A stretch of 6,266 nucleotides of DNA. Source: Chlamydiota bacterium. GTDB lineage: Bacteria; Chlamydiota; Chlamydiia; Chlamydiales; Simkaniaceae. A program made the translations under genes and the position numbers. Positions 6,198-6,266 of the stretch are shown one piece after another (the first letter of the stretch is position 1; each line of letters starts with the position of its first letter). The notes beneath the pieces were generated by a model. It saw only the letters and a list, made by a program, of their open reading frames with translations, searched no databases and had not been told where the DNA came from. Where the stretch lies: the NCBI GenBank assembly GCA_029556005.1, contig JAKQGT010000047.1:1-6266 (forward strand), read 5' to 3'.

Positions 6198-6226
6198 ATG
6201 GGCTTTGTGACTGTCTCAAAGCCCAT
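6198..6226 (+). terminator. Terminator-like stem-loop after the 167-residue protein gene
   Basis: ATGGGCTTTG (6198-6207) and CAAAGCCCAT (6217-6226) form a perfect 10-bp stem around a 9-base loop, 12 bases after the stop codon. No run of T follows on either strand, so it may terminate weakly, protect the 3' end of the message, or serve two convergent transcripts. The remaining 40 bases to the window edge hold no gene I can support. Confidence 0.5.
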
Positions 6227-6266
6227 ACTCAAACTTACTCACCTGTAATAGAGCAAGGGGGCCAAG

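Noticed and set aside
6216..6266. Minus-strand frame entering from the right edge (about 16 codons to a TGA), and a shorter one ending in TAA
   Set aside because: Too short to judge; neither shows a recognisable C-terminus, so no partial gene is called.

Overview
The window looks like a chromosomal stretch of a Gram-negative bacterium of moderately low GC. Envelope-type genes, 17-bp-spaced TTGAAA promoters and short gene spacing would suit an environmental chlamydia (Simkania/Waddlia/Parachlamydia type). That placement is inference from general appearance; no diagnostic gene is present.

Layout. (1) Bases 1-2588, minus strand: a tightly overlapping three-gene operon, read right to left. It starts with an exported DUF2807/GIN-type beta-helix protein (1854-2588), followed by a Nudix ADP-ribose pyrophosphatase (1301-1861) and a large AsmA/TamB-like membrane-anchored protein that runs off the left edge (1-1304). 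Coding overlaps of 8 and 4 bases suggest translational coupling. (2) Bases 2589-2709: a short divergent control region with overlapping candidate promoters for both directions. (3) Bases 2710-4730, plus strand: a receptor-type class IIIb adenylate cyclase (TM, Cache-like sensor, TM, HAMP, cyclase domain) followed by a four-helix membrane protein of unknown role. (4) Bases 4675-5337, minus strand: a membrane-anchored or exported protein of unknown function whose 3' end overlaps the preceding gene tail-to-tail by 56 bases. It has the best promoter of the window (TTGAAA-17-TATAAT). (5) Bases 5338-5681: an intergenic region dominated by a ~167-base nested inverted repeat that can fold almost end to end. 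Its termini are a 24-bp inverted repeat bounded by TA, like a miniature inverted-repeat transposable element. (6) Bases 5682-6185, plus strand: an all-helical cytosolic protein of unknown function, followed by a terminator-like hairpin and 40 bases with no supportable gene.

How the parts may work together. The cyclase would turn an extracytoplasmic signal into cAMP, but no cAMP receptor is visible here. The minus-strand operon combines two envelope proteins with a housekeeping Nudix enzyme, probably by genomic arrangement rather than shared pathway. The least ordinary element is the long hairpin at 5453-5619. Its mismatches are mainly G-U on the plus-strand transcript, so an RNA role is possible besides a mobile-element origin.
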